A stretch of DNA of 9,117 nucleotides, taken from positions 1 through 9,117 of the forward strand of contig JAJZDR010000046.1 of the NCBI GenBank assembly GCA_021805885.1, given 5' to 3'. Shown in pieces: positions 6,586-9,117 of this stretch. Source of the DNA: a bacterium. Its GTDB lineage: Bacteria; Patescibacteria; Dojkabacteria; JAKAPS01; JAJZLI01. The notes below the pieces were generated by a model. The model saw only the letters and a list, made by a program, of their open reading frames with translations, was not told the DNA's origin and searched no databases. Within the stretch, counting starts at the first letter, position 1. The number at the start of each line of letters is the position of its first letter. Both the position numbers and the translations under genes were made by a program.

Positions 6586-6765
6586 ATGAGTACACAAACA
6601 GTTGATATTACAATTGATGAAAAGCTACTTAGAGAAATGGATCAAGCAGTAAAACAGGATCTAGGAAGTAGGAGTAAGTACTTTAGAAGACTAGCTATTA
6701 TAAATTTAGATATACGTAAACGTTGGAATGACCTTTTATCTTCTGGAAATGTATCAATATTATAA
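6586..6765 (+). CDS. Small ribbon-helix-helix (CopG/Arc-type) DNA-binding protein
   Basis: A 59-aa protein ending at TAA 6763-6765. The N-terminal QTVDITIDE is the beta-strand of an RHH fold. EKLLREMDQAVKQDL is helix A, and GSRSKYFRRLAIINLDI is the turn and helix B with the typical SRSxYxRxL pattern. Such dimers bind short palindromes and often act as autoregulating antitoxins or plasmid-type repressors. No toxin gene follows: the next 102 bp are gene-free and the next gene is convergent. The SD AAGGA with 10-nt spacing supports this start. The gene diverges from the 201-aa gene, so it might control the shared 131-bp region. The RHH assignment is good; an antitoxin role is unsupported. Confidence 0.8.
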   Translation: MSTQTVDITIDEKLLREMDQAVKQDLGSRSKYFRRLAIINLDIRKRWNDLLSSGNVSIL

Positions 6766-6815
6766 AGCCAGCAGAATTTTTAAGTATAGACAATGGTTAT
6801 TCTCGATAAATATGT

Positions 6816-6846
6816 CACTTTATAATCTTTTAAATTTATATAAGTG
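6816..6846. terminator. Hairpin between convergent genes, possible bidirectional terminator
   Basis: CACTTTATAA (6816-6825) pairs with TTATATAAGTG (6836-6846) as a 10-bp stem with one bulged base and a 10-nt loop. It sits between the RHH gene and the convergent 280-aa gene, where both need to stop. It is AT-rich and lacks a clear U-tract on either strand, so termination is plausible but not strong. Confidence 0.35.
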
Positions 6847-6867
6847 TGAAACCTAGAAAGAATAATA

Positions 6868-7710
6868 CTACCTGCTTTTTTTGCTTATTGATCGTACTAC
6901 CATATCAAAAAAATCATGAGTAACTCCATGTTCATATTTTGATGGTACTGCTTTATTTATTTTTTTTATAATGAATCCTGATATTCCATCAATATTACCT
7001 TTATATTTTTCAATAGTGGACAACCTAAGGTAAAGTAGCCTCCAAATTGTCACTTGTTCTGCCTGAGTAATAGTATCTCCATTACGTAATTCAGTGATTT
7101 TACCAATAATGGCACTCTTCCATCTTTTTGAGCTATAATAAAGAGGATTATATGTGAGAGGATTATCTTGATTATCACTACCTTTTAAATAAGGATCTTT
7201 TTCTCCATCTAATTTTAATGCAGAGAATATAAATAAAGCTCCCAACGTTTCAGGGGAATAAAGGTTGTGAGGATACTTCCTTTTAATATATTCAAAATCA
7301 TGAGGATGTCTATGATGAATATCTCCGATAAATTGATGCAGTACATCTCCTTCCATCAGGCCCTCCTGTATAAATCTCTGTATAATCGCTAATAAATCTG
7401 AATTTATGATCTTTTCGAAACTAGAACTTGATAACTGTGGCAATGTTATTCCTTGTTCCAAGACCAATTCTTGCATATCTGCATATATGGTTAGAGCTCC
7501 TTGTCTGAATTGCTTTTGCCTATCCATTGCGGAGGTATCTTTATTAGAAGAATCAGTCATAACACTTAGTATCTTGGCTAAATTAGGCTGCTTGTTCTCA
7601 AATTTGTCTACAGGTATCTCTGGGGCTTCTATATCTTGACGAGGAAATGAAGGTATTCCATATTCTATATCATCTATTTCACTATAAAATGTTTCACCTA
7701 AATCGGACAT
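6868..7710 (-). CDS. Unassigned cytosolic protein, full-length paralogue of the 201-aa protein
   Basis: A 280-aa protein with no recognised family, signal peptide or transmembrane segment. It appears mostly helical and charged. Residues about 18-166 align with the 201-aa neighbour (QPNLAKIL, FRQGALTIYADM, NSDLLAII, HDFEYIKRKYP, LGALFIFSALKLD). The remaining part (about 167-280) is unique to it here: YNPLYYSSKRWKSAI, QAEQVTIWRLLYLRLSTIEKY, and a basic tail ISKKSR. The Arg/Lys-rich C-terminus might contact nucleic acid, but no motif proves this. It starts at ATG 7710, about 20 nt downstream of the predicted transcript start, without an SD. It is convergent with the RHH gene and divergent from the glycosyltransferase gene. 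Function is unknown. Confidence 0.85.
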   Translation of the reverse strand: MSDLGETFYSEIDDIEYGIPSFPRQDIEAPEIPVDKFENKQPNLAKILSVMTDSSNKDTSAMDRQKQFRQGALTIYADMQELVLEQGITLPQLSSSSFEKIINSDLLAIIQRFIQEGLMEGDVLHQFIGDIHHRHPHDFEYIKRKYPHNLYSPETLGALFIFSALKLDGEKDPYLKGSDNQDNPLTYNPLYYSSKRWKSAIIGKITELRNGDTITQAEQVTIWRLLYLRLSTIEKYKGNIDGISGFIIKKINKAVPSKYEHGVTHDFFDMVVRSISKKSR

Positions 7711-7737
7711 ACTAGAAATATCAAAATTAATGAGTTT

Positions 7738-7766
7738 ATTATATAAGACCTATAATATTTTGTCAA
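7738..7766 (-). promoter_or_regulatory. Consensus sigma70 promoter of the 280-aa gene
   Basis: The minus strand carries a perfect -35 TTGACA (7766-7761), 17-bp spacer and perfect -10 TATAAT (7743-7738). The predicted start near 7731 leaves a leader of about 20 nt with no SD before ATG 7710. It is the strongest promoter in the window by consensus match. Confidence 0.8.
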
Positions 7767-7783
7767 TCAATGGAATATTGAAG

Positions 7784-7797
7784 TTTTCTTGATAATT
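7784..7797 (+). repeat. 14-bp direct repeat in the divergent intergenic region, left copy
   Basis: TTTTCTTGATAATT at 7784-7797 recurs at 7961-7974, hereafter embedded in the GT2 promoter -35. The left copy also carries TTGATA but has only a poor -10 (CATATA at 7812-7817). It could be a regulator site or a promoter duplicate. Confidence 0.5.
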
Positions 7798-7884
7798 CAA
7801 TGATTACTGCACATATATTAACAGTATTTGTATCAATTTACTAAACGAATGGAGTTAACAAACCTAGAAATTTATTCAGCCCTG

Positions 7885-7913
7885 TTGAAAATCTAATTTG
7901 GGTTTACTATATT
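7885..7913 (+). promoter_or_regulatory. Possible upstream promoter of the glycosyltransferase gene
   Basis: TTGAAA (7885-7890), 17-bp spacer, TATATT (7908-7913); each box differs from consensus at one position. It would give a leader of about 85 nt, in tandem with the stronger promoter at 7966. Chance matches are common in such AT-rich DNA. Confidence 0.35.
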
Positions 7914-7960
7914 GAACAACTCAGGAAAAACTATATCGAAATCTTTACCCAATAATCATA

Positions 7961-7974
7961 TTTTCTTGATAATT
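7961..7974 (+). repeat. 14-bp direct repeat in the divergent intergenic region, right copy
   Basis: TTTTCTTGATAATT, identical to 7784-7797 and containing the -35 TTGATA of the glycosyltransferase promoter. Confidence 0.5.
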
Positions 7975-7994
7975 AAAGGGTTTTAAAATATAAT
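7966..7994 (+). promoter_or_regulatory. Promoter of the glycosyltransferase gene, near-leaderless
   Basis: -35 TTGATA (7966-7971), 17-bp spacer, perfect -10 TATAAT (7989-7994). The transcript should start near 8001, about 4 nt before ATG 8005. No SD is present. Confidence 0.75.
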
Positions 7995-8004
7995 AGTAGA
8001 ATCT

Positions 8005-9117
8005 ATGCTGAGAATTTTCACACTTTCTAAAAAAAGTATAAGGTATATCAAACATTTTGGGTTTATCGCTTTTTTAAAAAAAGCTAAGGTCTATATGAAA
8101 GATAGGCTGGTAAGATCCAGAGATAATATATCATATCAAGAATTTGTAAAAAAAGAACAAAAGAGTTTAAAAAATGTATCAAAGATAAAAAAGGAAATTG
8201 ATAGTTTTAGGTATAAACCCCTCATATCAGTAATCATACCTACATATAAAACACCTATAAAATTTTTAAAAGAAGCAATAGATAGTATACAAAAACAATT
8301 TTACAATAACTTTGAAATTATAATATATGATGATGCATCAAAAAGTGTAGAGATTGATAACTATTTTAAAAATATACAGATTCAAAATCTAAGAGTATTC
8401 TATAACAAAAAAAATTCTGGTATATCCGAGACCTCGAATAATTCAGTTAAAGAATCAAAAGGAGAGTACCTAGTTTTTCTAGATCATGACGATACCCTTT
8501 CCCCTGATGCTCTATATGAAATAGTCAAGATCTTGAATAAGAACAGAAACATTGATTATCTTTATTCAGATGAAGATAAATTATCAAAAAGTGGGGAGAG
8601 AGAAGATCCTTTCTTTAAACCTGATTTTTCATATGACATGTTACTCTCCTGTATGTATATAACCCATATAAGAGCTATAAAAAAATCTACATTTTTAAAA
8701 CTTAAAGGTTTGGATCCAAGATATGATGGTGCTCAAGATTGGGATTTCGCACTGCGACTTTATGAGCATAAAGGAACTTTTTATCATATACCAAAAATAC
8801 TATATCACTGGAGAAAGACAGATCAATCTACAGCAAATGAGAGCTCTGGTGCAAAATCATATGCATATAAAAGACAAAAAGAACTTTTGGAGGCTCATTT
8901 AAGACGATCAAAAATTGAAGCGGAGGTTAAAGAAGGATACTGGAAAGGATCATATAAGATAGATTATAAAATAGAGGACTCGACCCAGGGAGAACCAAAA
9001 GTTTCTATAATAATACCATTCCGTGATCAAGCAGGGTATCTTAAAACATGTATAGATTCAATAAAAGAAAAAACTACATATAAAAATTATAAAATTATAC
9101 TAGTAAATAATCAAAGC
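8005..9117 (+). CDS. GT2-family glycosyltransferase with two tandem GT-A domains (3' end outside window)
   Basis: 371 codons are visible, open to the window edge. After a basic N-terminal region (1-72), the first GT2 domain begins with ISVIIPTYKTP (about 74-84). It carries Asp109-Asp110 in IIYDDAS, the metal-binding FLDHDDTLSP (159-167), YSDEDKL (187-193), AQDWDFALRLYE (243-254) and the family hallmark IPKILYHWR (262-270). The second domain starts at about 332 with VSIIIPFRDQAGYLKTCIDSI and is cut at VNNQS. Such tandem GT2 proteins build surface polysaccharides or O-antigen-like glycans from nucleotide sugars at the cytosolic membrane face; donor and acceptor cannot be predicted. ATG 8005 is the first possible start after an in-frame stop at 7984 and lies just after a strong promoter. 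It probably begins a polysaccharide gene cluster continuing to the right. Confidence 0.93.
   Translation, partial: MLRIFTLSKKSIRYIKHFGFIAFLKKAKVYMKDRLVRSRDNISYQEFVKKEQKSLKNVSKIKKEIDSFRYKPLISVIIPTYKTPIKFLKEAIDSIQKQFYNNFEIIIYDDASKSVEIDNYFKNIQIQNLRVFYNKKNSGISETSNNSVKESKGEYLVFLDHDDTLSPDALYEIVKILNKNRNIDYLYSDEDKLSKSGEREDPFFKPDFSYDMLLSCMYITHIRAIKKSTFLKLKGLDPRYDGAQDWDFALRLYEHKGTFYHIPKILYHWRKTDQSTANESSGAKSYAYKRQKELLEAHLRRSKIEAEVKEGYWKGSYKIDYKIEDSTQGEPKVSIIIPFRDQAGYLKTCIDSIKEKTTYKNYKIILVNNQS

Noticed and set aside
7849..7896. 15-codon ATG open frame in the divergent intergenic region
   Set aside because: Too short, no SD, no family resemblance, and no sign of a leader peptide such as a residue run.
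8706..8720. GGATCC-containing stretch in the GT2 gene resembling the palindromic unit
   Set aside because: It encodes GLDPRYDG, a position conserved in this GT2 family, and there is no tandem unit or hairpin.
1..9117. Reassigned stop codons (UGA as Gly) as in some CPR lineages
   Set aside because: All conserved domains read through intact with the standard code and no gene needs a UGA read-through.

Overview
This AT-rich window holds seven genes. Five lie on the minus strand: two unassigned cytosolic proteins and three secreted proteins. Two lie on the plus strand: a 59-residue ribbon-helix-helix (RHH) protein and a GT2 glycosyltransferase cut by the right edge. Promoters have bacterial TTGACA/TATAAT-type boxes and the standard genetic code gives intact proteins. 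The low GC, secreted repeat proteins, AGA-rich Arg codons and GSRS-type insertions would suit a Patescibacteria/CPR genome, possibly Microgenomates. That placement is an inference, because no taxonomic marker gene is present.

Reading the minus strand in transcription order (right to left): a 280-aa unassigned protein (7710-6868); a shortened 201-aa paralogue (6454-5849); a 439-aa secreted protein with two probable beta-sandwich domains (5795-4476); a secreted GH18-family glycosidase (4361-2226); and a secreted subtilisin-like S8 protease (2219-57). The GH18 and protease genes are 6 bp apart, with the stop codon of the first inside the Shine-Dalgarno (SD) sequence of the second. Both proteins end in the same six-unit, roughly 44-residue repeat module carrying the motif GYYxLTxDGGVYTFGDAxFYGS, most simply read as a beta-propeller-like targeting or binding module. 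The three secreted proteins look like an extracellular glycan/protein-degrading or surface-remodelling set.

On the plus strand the RHH gene (6586-6765) sits between the two paralogues. The GT2 gene starts at 8005 and runs off the window in its second GT2 domain.

Two further signals stand out. First, a GC-rich 15-bp unit (GGATCTGGATCCAAT and relatives) occurs as tandem pairs forming near-palindromes. It lies in-frame in the 201-aa gene and in the GH18 gene, and in decayed form in the leader of the RHH gene, where it supplies the SD. Second, most promoter-proximal genes have a -10 box only 6-10 nt from the start codon and no SD, which predicts leaderless mRNAs. The operon-internal protease gene and the long-leader RHH gene do have an SD.
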